A program made the translations under genes and the position numbers. DNA of 64,000 nt from Kalmusia sp. IMI 367209. Lineage: Eukaryota; Ascomycota; Dothideomycetes; Pleosporales; Didymosphaeriaceae. The notes under the pieces were generated by a model that was not told where the DNA came from, ran no database searches, and saw only the letters and a program-made list of their open reading frames with translations. The stretch is taken from assembly GCA_027946365.1 (NCBI GenBank), contig JAPEUQ010000002.1:2046001-2110000 (forward strand). Reading direction: 5' to 3'. Below, piece by piece: positions 11,073 to 24,100 of the stretch (its first letter is position 1; each line of letters starts with the position of its first letter).

Positions 11073-13440
11073 CGAATGTTCTTATCAAACTGCAGTCAGG
11101 TAAGTATGCGGTGTGAAGCACACAGAATGAAGGCAAAGAGACGCAACGCTTGAGGTGTAGCAAGCATACAAGTCCCAACGCACCTTATTTATGCCACGGC
11201 CAGGGAAACAATAGCAGCGCGGTGCTGAAAACGGCGGCTGCGCTTCTGCGATGCGTGTCAGTTGCGGACGTGTATTGTAGGAGTGCCACATGTTTATCGA
11301 TAGCGATAGAGGATGGCGTACCTGGGCTGTTGCTTATGGTAAAGGTGTGAGGGTTAGGAGGGAGAGGAAGAAGAAAAGGTAGCGGGAACGGGACCGTATA
11401 GTATCACCAGCATTGCCCTGCCGCCCGTGTGCGAAAATATAAGGCGTGGTATTTCGTGATTGCCCCCGCGCATTCCACTGGGCAGGCGCATAGCATGTGA
11501 AAGGCGCACGGGCCCTATCCGTTCAACGTCACGATAAGGCGACAGCACCACACCAAGCAGCCAAGTCAAAAGCGCCCCTCGCAGACTCGCCCTCGCACGC
11601 CTAGCTATTTTTTTTGTTGATGCGCCGCCAATACGAACCCTGCGGTCTAGGTCCCTACGCGACGCCCGCTGCTCGACGGACGTCCAGCTTCAGGTTCACG
11701 GTGCTGCCCTCATGTGTAACGTTTGCGCGCACTCAGAAACATGAAGCAGCTCCAACAGACGGGCTCTCATCGGTGGCCGCCTGCAGCATGGAAACCTTCT
11801 TGATAGCAGGTCCCCGGGCCTGTTGCCTTGACTGGACCGGTTCATCCGGGCATACGAGCATTTGAGTGCTGCTATGAAGACGGCCATGGGAAATGAGGGG
11901 GTGTTGCATGCGCTCTTGTCTCTACCATGCTCGAGACAGTCTTCAATTGGTCTGCGCCTTGTCTTATCTGCGAGCGCTTCGACGACGCTCACCGGCAAGG
12001 CTGCTCAGATCAAGTTCCAAAGCGGATATCGGGGTCCTGAAGTCCTGCTATGGCGTCAGTCGACTGGCGGCCCATGTGGAGCTGCGTCAAATGCAGGAGA
12101 GTGTTGAGGTAAGGCGCACAGTCGGAGCATGTGAAGATGTCGCGTCGCGTCGCTTTCGCTTACGCCACGGCTCGAATTATCCGCCTCCGTGGCGCGAGCA
12201 GCCTTGGCTTGGCCCTATGCTGCTTATTCAGCGACAGTTTGAGGTTCTGCTGGACTTGGCACCGTTTTTCTTGACCTTCAGCTGCTGCCGAATGACGCCG
12301 AGGCATGGCGAGGCTGTTCTGCTTTGAGGCTTGCCTAGGCTGTGGAAACGTGGTAGTGGACATTTTGAGGTGACACAGGGCCGGGAGTGGTGACCCGTTC
12401 ACGCCACTTGGTTGCGTACCCAGAGGTACAAAGGTACTTTCACGTGTTTATGCAAGCCTGGAGATCCACCGTGCGAAGCGAGCTCAACGGCCTAGGGTAC
12501 AGCTGGGAACAGCGGATTCGATCGGATTGACATCAAGCTTAGTTCAAATGTGCCGCTTGGACACCCTTGCGTCTTTCTTACATATGTATGTCTTCAAGGG
12601 TCGCCCTGAATACGAGCGATACGCTCCAACCTACCGTTCGCGCTGCATGTATGTTCAAATTGCTTCGTCCCAAAGATTCCGAATGAGCGACAAGAAAGTC
12701 GTCGGCGATTTCGGAGTCCGAGCTGTTGGCCTCAGGCTGCAATGGGCACTGGATTCAATACCCTTTCCAGCTTTCATGAATATAGAAGGTATATGCAGTC
12801 ATGCATAATTTCTTTCATGTGGGAAATATCGATCACGGAATAAGGCAATTGCTCCGGCCTTCTCCACTCCATTTTCACCTCCGATTCCCAAAGCTGTAGC
12901 GGACCCCACTATATTCGAACTCACCTCATCAAAGATTGCTTCTTCGGGGTCCAATACGGTGTCTTCGTAGCACAGTCACATGTGAGCCTTGCGCGTAGCT
13001 CACTGCTGCTTCTCCTACTGAATGTTGTGCCTAGGAAAGGAATATGACCGTCATCGGGAAACTAAGAAGAAAATGAAAATGAGTTCACATGAAGCATGTT
13101 TACCTGGAGTTGGCTAACCTTTCGTTGTCCGTCTTCAATATTTGTGCGAGATTATGCAGAATTGAGCAAGAAACTCGTCATCACCATGTAGCGGTAAAAA
13201 TGCATGTTTCGAAGTGGCAGAGCATGAGTGAAGTTGATGCGAGCTTTTTTCATGTTAAAAAGCGATCTACAAGGAAAAAATATATTCATTAACAAACAAA
13301 TCCCAGTACCAACAGCCGTTATCTACAGTTATATGTAAGCTGCACCTTTCCCCGGTAGTAATACCAGAGGTGCCCAAGCTCTTATATGTTCCCCTTCCGG
13401 TTTCAAAGAATAATCTACATTAATATGAGTTGGAATCATC
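11073..13440. other. Gene-poor stretch of about 2.4 kb
   Basis: Several overlapping open frames exist on both strands at 11.6-12.4 kb, where base composition is GC-rich. They lack recognisable motifs and disagree with one another, so I do not call a gene. The part just above 11072 is the promoter side of the CAP20-like gene. The stretch at 13.0-13.4 kb is AT-richer and forms the 3' flank of the next gene. Confidence 0.45.
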
Positions 13441-16400
13441 CTAGACCTCTTCAAAGTCGCTAGAACCCAGCTCGTCCTCAAAGGAATCGGCACCATTGCG
13501 ATCGAGCTCCTCTCTGGACTCGTTCTCGAAGGCTTCTTCGCGTTTACGCTTACGGGCTTCCACCGCGTATTTCCAATCCTTTGACTTGTTACAGAAGTTG
13601 ACATACTCTCTCCATTGCCCGAACAGGTCCATCATGTCGTCAAAAGGTTCTTCAAGTTTAGTGTGAAAGTCTAGATTCCAAGCCCAATCACCGTCATCAT
13701 CGGTGGGCCCATCATGGCGGCGGTTCCAGATGTATTCCCTAAGAGAAAGTTCGTGGTTTTCCGAGGAGTGTAACCTCCTTTGTAGATCGAGCCCCTCTAA
13801 AGGAGCCACTGTGAATGGCTCTTCTCCCTTCAAGCAAAGCTTGAACCACGTATACCGTCCATCATCGAACAGGACGTCTGTGCAAGCATTACAAACATCC
13901 TCCTCCCCTATTGCAGCGCAGCATTCGCAACAAGACATTCCTTGCGCTTTGCGCTCTCTTGCAACGTTTCTCCAGAATCGCATCTCTCGAGAGAAGAGTT
14001 TGTACAGTATGAACATACGTGCTTTGCGATCGCGATACAGAAGTCGAGAGTCCCTCCAAGGTGAAAAGTTTCGCTCATATAGCTGGGACCCAGACTCCCC
14101 CGGTGCTCGCGACGAGCCCTGTGTGACAGGGATTCTGGAACTTAGAGCAGTAACGAACGCAAGGAATCCAAATCCTTTGGTGTATACGCCGTAGGTATCC
14201 TCAATGTTCCATGCGCCTCTATAATAGTCGTCGGGAGGTTTGAACGGAGCAAGTACCGAGGACCAATGACTTCTAGTCGTGTGGTAGACGTCACGCGTCT
14301 CGAAGGCGTTTACGACAATATCAGCCAACTCTTGTCGTGGCGGCAGACGTGGTGTACCCGAGGTCAGGTAAGCGCAAAATTCGGATTTCGAGCGGTTTGC
14401 ATCGACCTCAGGATAGCATGTTGCAGTCAACAGCACACAGCCGTTTTCAGAAGCCTCCGGGACTGCCCTAAAATGCGGTTCAACATCGATGTCTAGCAGA
14501 TGTTGCTGGTCCAACCTTCGAGAGATCCTCAGGAACGGCTCCTGCGGCTCCAAGTTGCCCTTTTTGAAGGATACGTAGACAGAGTGGACTATGCGGCGGA
14601 ATTCTCCATCGTCCATCGTGAGGCGGGGTTTGCCACCGATCGAATCACCGAGCTTAAGGGATCGTCGGGAAATGGCTGAGTAGAGGACCTGTGATGGAGA
14701 ACCAGCTTGGAGTCGCTTGATTGTGTTCAAAAGAGCCGCCCCGTCGAGGTCTTGCAGGGTCACAGGCGGCCTGGCTTTGCCTCTACCCTGCTTCAGCTTA
14801 GAAGCGACAATAATGTCTTCCCAAGCATCTTCTGCAATGGCAATAGCGAATAGCTCACGGACGAGATGCCAGCTTGAAGAAATATAGGTCGAAAATGACA
14901 TGACGGTGTAAAATTTCGTGCCCATAAGCTGGCGAGATGACAAACGGGCGCTACCTGTCCATTGCTGCTCGACTGCATCCAAAGCTGACAGTTCAACCGA
15001 ACACGCATCTCGCATGTGGTTTAGAACCTTTCTGCAAAGGCCTACAAGTTTAGGCTGTGGTACGGAATTCAACAGAGTCTTGACATTGTCTCTTGTAACG
15101 AAGACACAGCAGTAGCTGGATTCAATGAGTGAGGCGTGACGAATAACCCCAGTGCGAGCATCAGCTTCTGTGAAAGAAGCCTGTAGGGAGAGTGATGCTT
15201 GAAGGTCTTCTCCTTCTCCAGTCGGCACGCCCGTGTGATCCAGCGTATCAACCGGAACGGTTGAAAAGATGTCGTGGTCGGTATAAAATTCGCTCGCAGC
15301 GTCGTTATAGCCAGTAGCGAGGACTCGAAGCTCTCTGATCACATCCTCGCGGTAGACATCACGAGCCCAATCAAAAATGTAGTCAATGAGTAGAAGCAAT
15401 TGCAAAGCCCCATCCCGAGTGATAATGGAGCCACTCCAGATGCGAAGAACATGCTGCGCGCCGTTAGCATATGGGTATAGATCTGAAACTCAAGTATACT
15501 TGCATATTCATAGACTCCAACGCTGTGTGCCGCTGCAGCAGCAGGCTGCATATATGCCGCGTAGAGGCGCCAGTCTTCCCCTTTGTTCGCAAGGAACCAC
15601 ACAAGAGGCCCAGAACGCCATTTTGAATGTCCTTCAGCAGCATTGCGTAGCATATCTTGCGTCTGGAGCAAAGTCCTGATCGAACAAGCAGTCTGCATTT
15701 CAATCGAGTGCCAGCTATAGCCCGAGTCTGCTGACTTAGCTTCGAGGACAAGAAATGGAAAGAGAATCCGATCGCCGTTCTGACGTATTGGTTGGTCACG
15801 TCCTAGTACTTCTTGCACCTGTTTCCTTTCAACAGGGTTGACCTGGAAATGAGCCTTTGCTTCATCGTAGAGTAAATTCTCAATGTTTCTAGTTTGTCGC
15901 AGTCCGTACACCCGATCGGGCCTCTCGCCTTTCCCAAGCTTCTTTGCAACGTCCTCGTCGTGGTGCACTTCTTCGTCCGATCGGAAAGCAAAGATCTCGT
16001 TTATACCGACGGCTTCGAGTCTTCGTAGATGAGCATTTCGCATTCATTTTTCAGCATGGGAACACCTACTGATCCTGTGGACGCTGCACACGGGGACAAC
16101 GACAAGGTGTCCGAACTTCTTGACGTTTTTGCAGCCGTTTTGCTGCCGCAGAGTCATCTTGACGGGATGCTTCAACTTCAGACCGCCATAATCGCTTCCG
16201 ACAAGTCTTGCTAGACATAGTTGAGCGGGTCTCCGATAATAGTTTCCATGATCATTACGTACCAACAAACTTCCGAGTTTAGCCTTCTCAGGATGTCAGG
16301 TTCGCAAGCGAATCTCCAGGTTGCTTCGTTACAACCCCCAAGATTTCCGGCCCTCTTGACTAGTGAGAGGGCCGTGAACTTTACTACCTCTTTCCATGGT

Positions 16401-16594
16401 TCTATTTCTGATGTATCGGGTGCAGTGGCGTACTCATCATACTTTTTACTTCCGAGCAGTTTCACATTTTCAAAAACTTTTCGGTGACACCTAGGCCACT
16501 GCGAAGGGTGTAGATCCTCAAAAAAGATAATGCGATATGTGCGGCAAATGTTCTCTAAACGAGCCTGTAATTCATATCCTTTGTTAGGAGACAT
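13441..16594 (-). CDS. Large fungal protein with PD-(D/E)XK-like domain
   Basis: I cannot name a function; it resembles a lineage-expanded fungal family of unknown role. Spliced by hand it runs from MSPNKGYELQARLENICRTYR to the stop at 13441, about 1,000 residues. Intron 1 begins after EVCWY (GTAATG) and resumes at TCRKRLWRSEVEAS. A second, 49 nt long (GTAGGT), joins PQDQ to LEAVGINEIFAF. The segment FPFLVLEAKSADSG, followed by WHSIEMQTA, has the E-x-K of a PD-(D/E)XK nuclease core. A third intron, 15454-15503, appears to be GC-AG (GCAAGT donor, TGCTAAC branch, GCAG acceptor); it joins VYEY to HVLRIWSGSI in frame. A CxxC pair (CCECC...CNAC) lies in the C-terminal half, and the tail is acidic (FEDELGSSDFEEV). 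The N-terminal start is uncertain, and more 5' exons may exist up to about 16840. Confidence 0.65.
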
Positions 16595-18163
16595 TGAGAA
16601 GAAGCAAATGTCGCACTTTGTAGCCAGGATTCAACACGAAAAACCGAAGAGCTGCTTGGACGTGAAAAACTGAGCAGCTCCCCTTCAAATACGTAGTATC
16701 TCTGCCTAGGATTGTGTTTCGAACAGTGCGGCTGAGTAACCGCGGTACATCGACGAGCACGGGTTCTACAAGGGCTGAGCATATGCAGCCTTGCTCTCTT
16801 CCCCCTGTCAGTGACATGTTGACATTTTCACCCACCACCCTTAGAGAAATACCGCCAGATTCCTTGAAAAGGAGGGCAGACAGTGATCGAACAGTAAAGA
16901 ATTAGGAATAGCCGAGAGCCTGACTCTGGCCCATGCATGTTGATTGACTCGTTGCGTCGTTTCTGAAACAACAATGACACTTTTTTCAGGTCGCTCATAG
17001 GACCCGTCTCTCACTATAAGTCTGTTGTACGCCAAACTCCCGCGACTATTAAGCGTATACAATAGCGTAGTGTTGTAGTACATGGCTTGCCAACTGCCAG
17101 ACTGCAATGAATTAGCAAGCCCCCTTCCTCGGAGGACGCGAAGGCTGATACGCTAGTGCGCAGGGGTGTAAAAGATGCATGAACTGCCAAGAAAGAGAGG
17201 GAATGCGGTGGCGCAGCACTTAATTCTTGTAGCACTGCCACAAGCAAAAGAAAACATCCAGTTGCTCAATTGTCTTTGGGAAAGTCGAGCATCTCAAACT
17301 CAAAGCATGGAATACTTAAAATGGGAAAGCTCTCCAAAAAAAAATATAGGGTACGCTGCTAAGAAAGAGTAGCCCATACACTATCTTCATCGACGGTATC
17401 GTACGAAAGCTCCATCCGCTCAGAGTCATATCCTACGATCATGTCCTACGGTGGTCATTTACCAGGCAAAAAAACGACAATAACATACAACAGCGGGTAT
17501 TCGCTAGTGGTCACCCACCTAACTACTAATCCGCCGGTACACTGCTTGTGTAAGGCTGAGCGGACGGGAAGCCCAATTTTCAATGTCCTATGGTCGTATG
17601 TGTTACATATTATTCATGTTTAACATTATATCCATATTATGTTAATGGCTCATGCAATTGCGTCGCGCCATGTGGGAGCCTAGATTCTGTTGGAATAAAT
17701 GACGTCATTATCCAGCCTCGCGGCCATTTCAGACATTCACACTCACCAATATGCTATATTTATGTTCACGAGCCTATATCATTGTCGACGACTGCGATGA
17801 CCTCTTCATGTTTCCCGTGTGTAAGTGGATGATGAGAACAACAAAGGAGCCCGTTTCATTCCATCCAGGAAAGGATGGGACGCTCATTGCGGTAATCTAT
17901 CATGTATTCACAATATCATTGAACCTTGACATGCAAGTGTTGTTTGATAGAAGACACATTGCCATGCCTATACATGTAACAAATGGCTACGAGGGTATGT
18001 GTTCTAGATATACAGTTACGACGGTCAGGCAGTGCAAAATAGTGGAGCTTATCTCAAATAGAAAGGGCATGGTCAGCAGAGTTCAAGTCATCGCGGAGTC
18101 TCTCATGAGAGTGTAGCTCAGGCTAGGCAAGATTCTTTGCTCGTCTCAACACCGCGGGCTTCT
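16595..18163. other. Intergenic, AT-richer, no gene called
   Basis: An open frame at 16584-16838 (minus) might be a further 5' exon of the gene at 13441-16594, but I cannot link it by splice signals. The open frame at 17751-18116 (plus) has no recognisable motif. Otherwise this is a spacer before the PKS 3' end. Confidence 0.4.
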
Positions 18164-21100
18164 TCACATATCCTTGGACCATGTGGATACCTTGCTATTC
18201 TTGATAGCAATCGCACAAATCTCGCCCAGTGACTTCGTCCCCATCAAATCGAAAACACTGATTTCCGATGCTAGCCGATCGCGAAACCACCTTTTCAGTT
18301 GCGTAGCAAGTAAAGAATCTACACCTAATTCGTGCAATGGTTTGTCTGCATCAACACGTTTCTCGCTGGTTCCCAGCTCCCCTCGACAACTTTTGAGAAA
18401 ATGTCTTGACAAGTAAACCTGTGGCTTGGGCTGTAGATGAAGCCACGAAAACTAAGCTCAGATCATCTTCGATCTTGTCTTCCTGAACAGATTGTGCTGC
18501 TATGTCTGTCTGCGGTGAAGACAACCTCACAAGATGTCTCCAGATCGGTCGATTGAGGATGTTATCTGACGATGCGTTGTTGTATGCAGATACCCCGATG
18601 AGTGTTTGTCTTCTCTCTACCCTTCTTAATCTCTCTGCATGACAATAATAGTCCAGGAGAGACAGCATGGTTGCTTCCGATATTGGTGGCATGTATGTCT
18701 TCGATTTGAAGCGTTCCAGCAACACAGCAGACTCGGCTATAGTACCGGCAAATTCCAGATATCCAAGATCGAGAGATATGATGGGCAAAGCCTGATTGCC
18801 GTAACGTGTTGCGAATCCATCGAGGAATGTATTCGAAGCAGCATAGTTTGCTTGTCCAGCCATACCAAGGATGCCAGTAGCTGAAGAAAACAATATGAAA
18901 AAGTCGAGGCTCTTTCCGAGCAGAGAGTATAGAATACGTGTTCCCTTTACCCGGGAATCGATGACCGATGTCCATTGCTTGTGACTCATGTGTTCAAAAA
19001 TGGCGTCCTGGAGCGTTAGGACCCCCTGCATGCAACCTTTGATAGGCGGCATCATGGATGTACAATTTTGGAACACATTTTCAAGCTGCAGAAAGTTCGA
19101 TATGTCGCACACGGGGCTCTCGATGCGAGCACCACTGGCAGTGAGCTCAAGGATCATATCTTGTGCCGCCTGAGATGATGGCCCCGAGCGCGATAGGAGA
19201 AGTAGGTGACGAGCGCCGCGTCGAACCATCCAGCGACATGTACTTCTGGCCAACCCCCCAAAGCCCCCAGCAATAACATACGTCGCATTCGGATCGAAAT
19301 TACAAGGATGCTTTCGTTGATCTAGGTGCGCGTTGACAGCTACAGCAGGGATCGCTCGTTGGATAGAGATCTTCCCGTCCAGTACTCGGAACTCTTGCTC
19401 GATATTTTGGCTCAGGTCAAAGTCTGATAATCGTTCTACCAAAGTCGATATGTGCGCGGCATGGTAGGCGATGTCCGTTGCCTGGAGACAGAAAGAGACG
19501 TAACCACTCCGTCCGGTTTCTGATCGCAACACGCGAAGCAATCCATTGATGATATCGAACGCCGGCTCATGGTCACCAGGATCTCTTAGCCACATGAGCG
19601 CCTTGCAGGAAGATAAGACGGTCCGAAGACAGACAAATGCATCTTTGCTTATCGAAATAAGGAAAGGTTCGAACAGCTCTAGTAAGCTGATCACAATCTT
19701 ATCGGACAAATCGAGCTGAGAGGCTTCTGCTAGGCTCACAAAGTTCACTTCCCGAGCATCTTGAGAACGAAATCGTTTCTGGATGGTTGAAGCAGCCTCC
19801 TTGGTGCCCTCATCAGTAAAGTCTGCAACGATCATTATCTCCGGCATGGCTTTGAGGTCATTTTTTTCAACTGCAGTCGACACAATCACGCTGAAAAGGT
19901 GACAATCTTCGTCCAAGGAATCGTCCAAAACAACGTCAACTCCAGAAAACCCATTGCTTAACAGTGCGGATCCCCACAGATCGCTCGATATACATGGGCT
20001 GCCATTTCGATATTCATCAGTACCTGGGAGCGGTGATGGTCAGCGAGATCAATCGGGGACAAAGCAGGAATCTAATGACTTACTCAGCCACCAACCGGGA
20101 AGCAAGCCGAAAATCGTCTGAGCAACCCACTGATTGTTTGTCATCTCTAATAGAACTAATTTGCCACCACTGCTAGCTTGGTCAGACTAGAATCGAATGA
20201 ATGTTGACTCCATAGGACTCACGCTTTCAACAACCTCCGCATATTTCTCAAAGTCTCGTTTAGATTAGGCGTTGCGTGCAGGACATTTGCAGCTATGATG
20301 AGATCATAGCTGCCTTTAGCGAACCCCTGTTCAATTGGATCTCTCGAACAATCCAGGACTGAGAACTTCATTTGGTCAGAATATCTCCCGAACTTCGTTT
20401 TTGCGGCCGTGAAGAATGCCGGTGATATGTCCGTAAAGTCATATGTCGATACGGCCATCATTTGTCGATCGGCGGAAGGCATAGTAGCATATTCGAGCAC
20501 GAGCTCTGTTGTGGACCCAGTACCTGCACCGACTTCAAGTACCTTGAGACCTGGCTGCTTGAAGAAGATCAATTCAGCTACATGTTTCAGTGCTAGTTGA
20601 GTATGATGGTTGGTGAAGCGATAAAAGCGTTCTGCTAAGTTCGACTTAAACACTACTTCGAGAGGATGCTTTTTACCCAGAAGAATATCGCGTAAGTGTG
20701 ACCCAACCTCAACGAGTCCCTCGCCCATGACGCTTGCTCGTGCAATTGTTGCCGAAAGAGTGTCGCGGTCGATGGGATCCTCAGACGATTGCGCAACATG
20801 CTCTCTCATCCAGCTCAGATATTTATCCAGGTACGGTGGCATTGCCCGCAAGGCTTCTTCGTCGAGGCATCCTAGTACACTCATACATATGCTGCTGAAG
20901 AGCTGCCGGAGTTGGTCATAATGAGATTTGGGTGCTATCGATGGCAAGCACGAGCTCGGCGTCTGTCTGCACCGTAAAAAGTCGATATCTGCTTTCCATT
21001 CTAGGTGATAGCAACTTGCTGCTGCTTTATTCTTCTCCAATTGACGCTCTATATCGATCTCAGTGACCTCAAGGCCGTCAATGAAAATGAGGCCAGTTCC

Positions 21101-24100
21101 ACTGTTGGCCCTAGCGGTTGCGGATAACAGTGAAATTCGTTCTGACTTGGACGTGACCTTAGCAAACGACCCGAAGGATGTAGTAGCCGCTGTGGGGTTG
21201 TCGAGACGTTCTAAATAGAGCTCCTTCAGCTTGGTGGGTACGGCAGTAGGCATCTTGTTTGGGTTATTCTTGACAAGAGCAGCGAGGGCGGTCTGGAACA
21301 TGCCGTCTAACGTGATAGGGTGGATCAAGTGGTTTTGGGAGAATGCGCACTCTCGGCCAGTCCATAGATAGGGGGTGATGGTGCTCCATGCAAGTCCGTC
21401 TGAGCTGGTTGTAACGTTGGTCAAACTTTGGAACGCCGAGCCGAAGCGGAGGCCCATTGAGGCAAAGATGTCATAAAGGTCTGTACTAGCAACCTTATGC
21501 GAGTGAGACGATGGCGTTTGACCTGACACTGAATCAGATAGGTCGACTTTAGACTGTGTGTCCATTGTAGAATGCTCCGTGGAGGAGGTTTCAGAGTTGA
21601 TGGTGCCAACGGAAGAACTCCTGATCATCGAGGAAAACGTTGAAGGGGTTCCCACTTTCTCATCTACCCGGACATCGAAACACTCGCATATTGCTCCTGA
21701 GCAATTTTTTATCCAAGCACCCTGTTGCAGGGTGCACAGCGAGAAGGAATATTCGCGTAGAGTTTCATCGCTTCTACCGGGTCTCAACTCAAAACGAGAC
21801 TCCACGCTCTCATCTCTCTGAATCAATATCGGCCGAGAGAACTCCGCATTCATCACCCTATAAGCTTTGATTTTTTGAGTAGGATTTGAGATCTGGCGTA
21901 CTGCTTCTATAGCCATGCATATCATCCCCGCTGCGGGATAAACTATATTATCGGATACCTGAATTTGATCAATAACATCGCCAGGCAAAAGAACTATGAT
22001 AGGGAGACATACAACGTGTTCTGCTACCCATGGAGTCTCTGAGATTCTTGTGAGCTTTCTCCATTGATGAGATAATTGCGGTGGGCCGTTTTGATCGATG
22101 AGACTTCCTAGAAGGTCCAAACGAGCGGCTGTCGATGCGGGGGCTGACTTGAGGCTGGGGCGGTTATATCTCTGCGCAACAGCTCGATCGAAAGGATATT
22201 GTGGTAGATCTGTCCATGATGGCAGGGCCTCTTTGCGTTGTGAAGGTACATTGTTGGCCGCCATAAGGTTGACCGGGTAGCCAAGGGTGAAAAGCTTCCC
22301 GATCACCTTGAGCAGAGAAAATGAGGGACTGAGCTTGCGTTTCAACACTCTCTCATAACCGAAGTGATGTCCGTGATCAAAATGCGATAGAATCTCGGTG
22401 CATGGACCCATCAAAGCGGAGTGTGGGCCTATCTCCAGGATATCCAGTCGTTCTCCATTTGTCCGTGGGTCTTTTCCATCGTGGTAGATTTCCACGTGTC
22501 GTGTGAGCATGTTCGTAAGAGCCTCTCTGAACAGGACCGGCGATCGCAGGTTTCGAATCCAATATAATGGATCTTTCACTTGATCCTGCCTTACCAAGCA
22601 GTTGTCGACTGTTGATATCATCACTGTAGTTGGAGCTTCCCCGGCAACAGGACCTTCGAGGGCCCCCAAGAGGCTCTCATACTCTTTGGCGACCTTGTCC
22701 ATGTGTGGCGAATGATAGGCTACCGGCACACGAAGCTTGCGCACGAAGATGCCTTCTTCATTGAAACGTCTAGTGAGGTCGTCCACAGCAATGGTATCCC
22801 CAGACATGGTCACGCTCGAGTCACTGTTGCTGCAAGCTACTACTATAGTAGAGCTAGGATTCTTTTCCCGGTATTTGCACAAATATTCATTGGCATCATT
22901 CAGCGACAGCCCTACTGCGAGCATACCACCGCAACTACCTTCGGCCGTAAGGCTTGACGCAATGATACCTCGGAAATAAGCCACTCGGTAAGCTGACATA
23001 GCGGATAGCAATCCAGCAGCATAACTAGATCGATTAGTCACTATTGACGTTGGAACTATCCAATTGGAAAAGGCCAACTTACGCTGAAGCTATTTCGCCT
23101 GAGGAATGACCCACAACTGTATGCGCAGTTACACCGAGGCTTGATAGTAGATCAACAAGTGCAATTTGAAGTGCAGTGCATATGGGTTGGCTAAGGTCTG
23201 GCTGGTCGATGCTGCTAGTGTCTTGACTACGCTCCATTTCGTCTGTGGTATTGTTAGCAAACATGCAACATGCCTTGCTCCTGCTCCAAAGGATGTGACA
23301 CACCTATCAAGTTCCATGAGCAACCGAGTTGTTTGAAACAGGAAGACGCATACTCGAGGCTGTCTCTGAAAACTGGATACCGTCGTAGCTGTAAGCCCAT
23401 TCCAGCGTATTGGGCACCCTGTCCCGTGAACACAAAGCAAAGAGCTCTTTGTCGAAGTACCATGGTTGGTGAAGACGCGAATGAAGCCAGCCATTTGAGA
23501 TTCGATGGAGAATCCAAAACAGCAAAGGCTCTTGAATCGAACGTAGTCCTTCGGGCGATCAGAGTGTATAGCAGTGACTGGAGCTGTTCACTGTGACTGA
23601 TCCGCCGCGTGGACAGATATTGAGATAAGTATTTCATCACACGGTCTGTTGAGCTTGCATCTATGGCAGACCAGGGCAGCAAGATTGGAAAACACTTTTG
23701 CATACCCTCTGATGTTGTTGCTTCCTGTAGTTCTCGATGGTCCTCGAGGTCCATGTCTACAGAACTATGCACTCCTCTGATGTAATTGAGTCTCAGAAAG
23801 TTGCATGAATCTTCGAGGACGACGTGCGCATTGGTGCCACCAAAACCAAATGAGTTAACTGAAGCTCTTCTTAATCCGGGAGTCGGCCAACGTGTGCATT
23901 CAACAGGGAACTATCGTAAAATCAGTTCAATACCCCTAGATGATACAAATATAACAAGTTTTAAGGGCATATACTCTGATATTTAAATGTGCAAGGTCAA
24001 TCTTCGGATTTGGCTTCTCGTAATTCGTATTCGGGGGTATGATGCCCTTCTCTAGGATCAGGATTGTTTTGATCAGACCGGCCAGGCCGCTGCCACCTTC

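Noticed and set aside
11600..12400. Overlapping open frames on both strands in GC-rich DNA
   Set aside because: Frames compete with one another, none shows a domain, and GC-rich DNA lowers the chance of stops.
17751..18116. Plus-strand frame of 121 codons before the PKS end
   Set aside because: No recognisable feature and no start context; left as intergenic.
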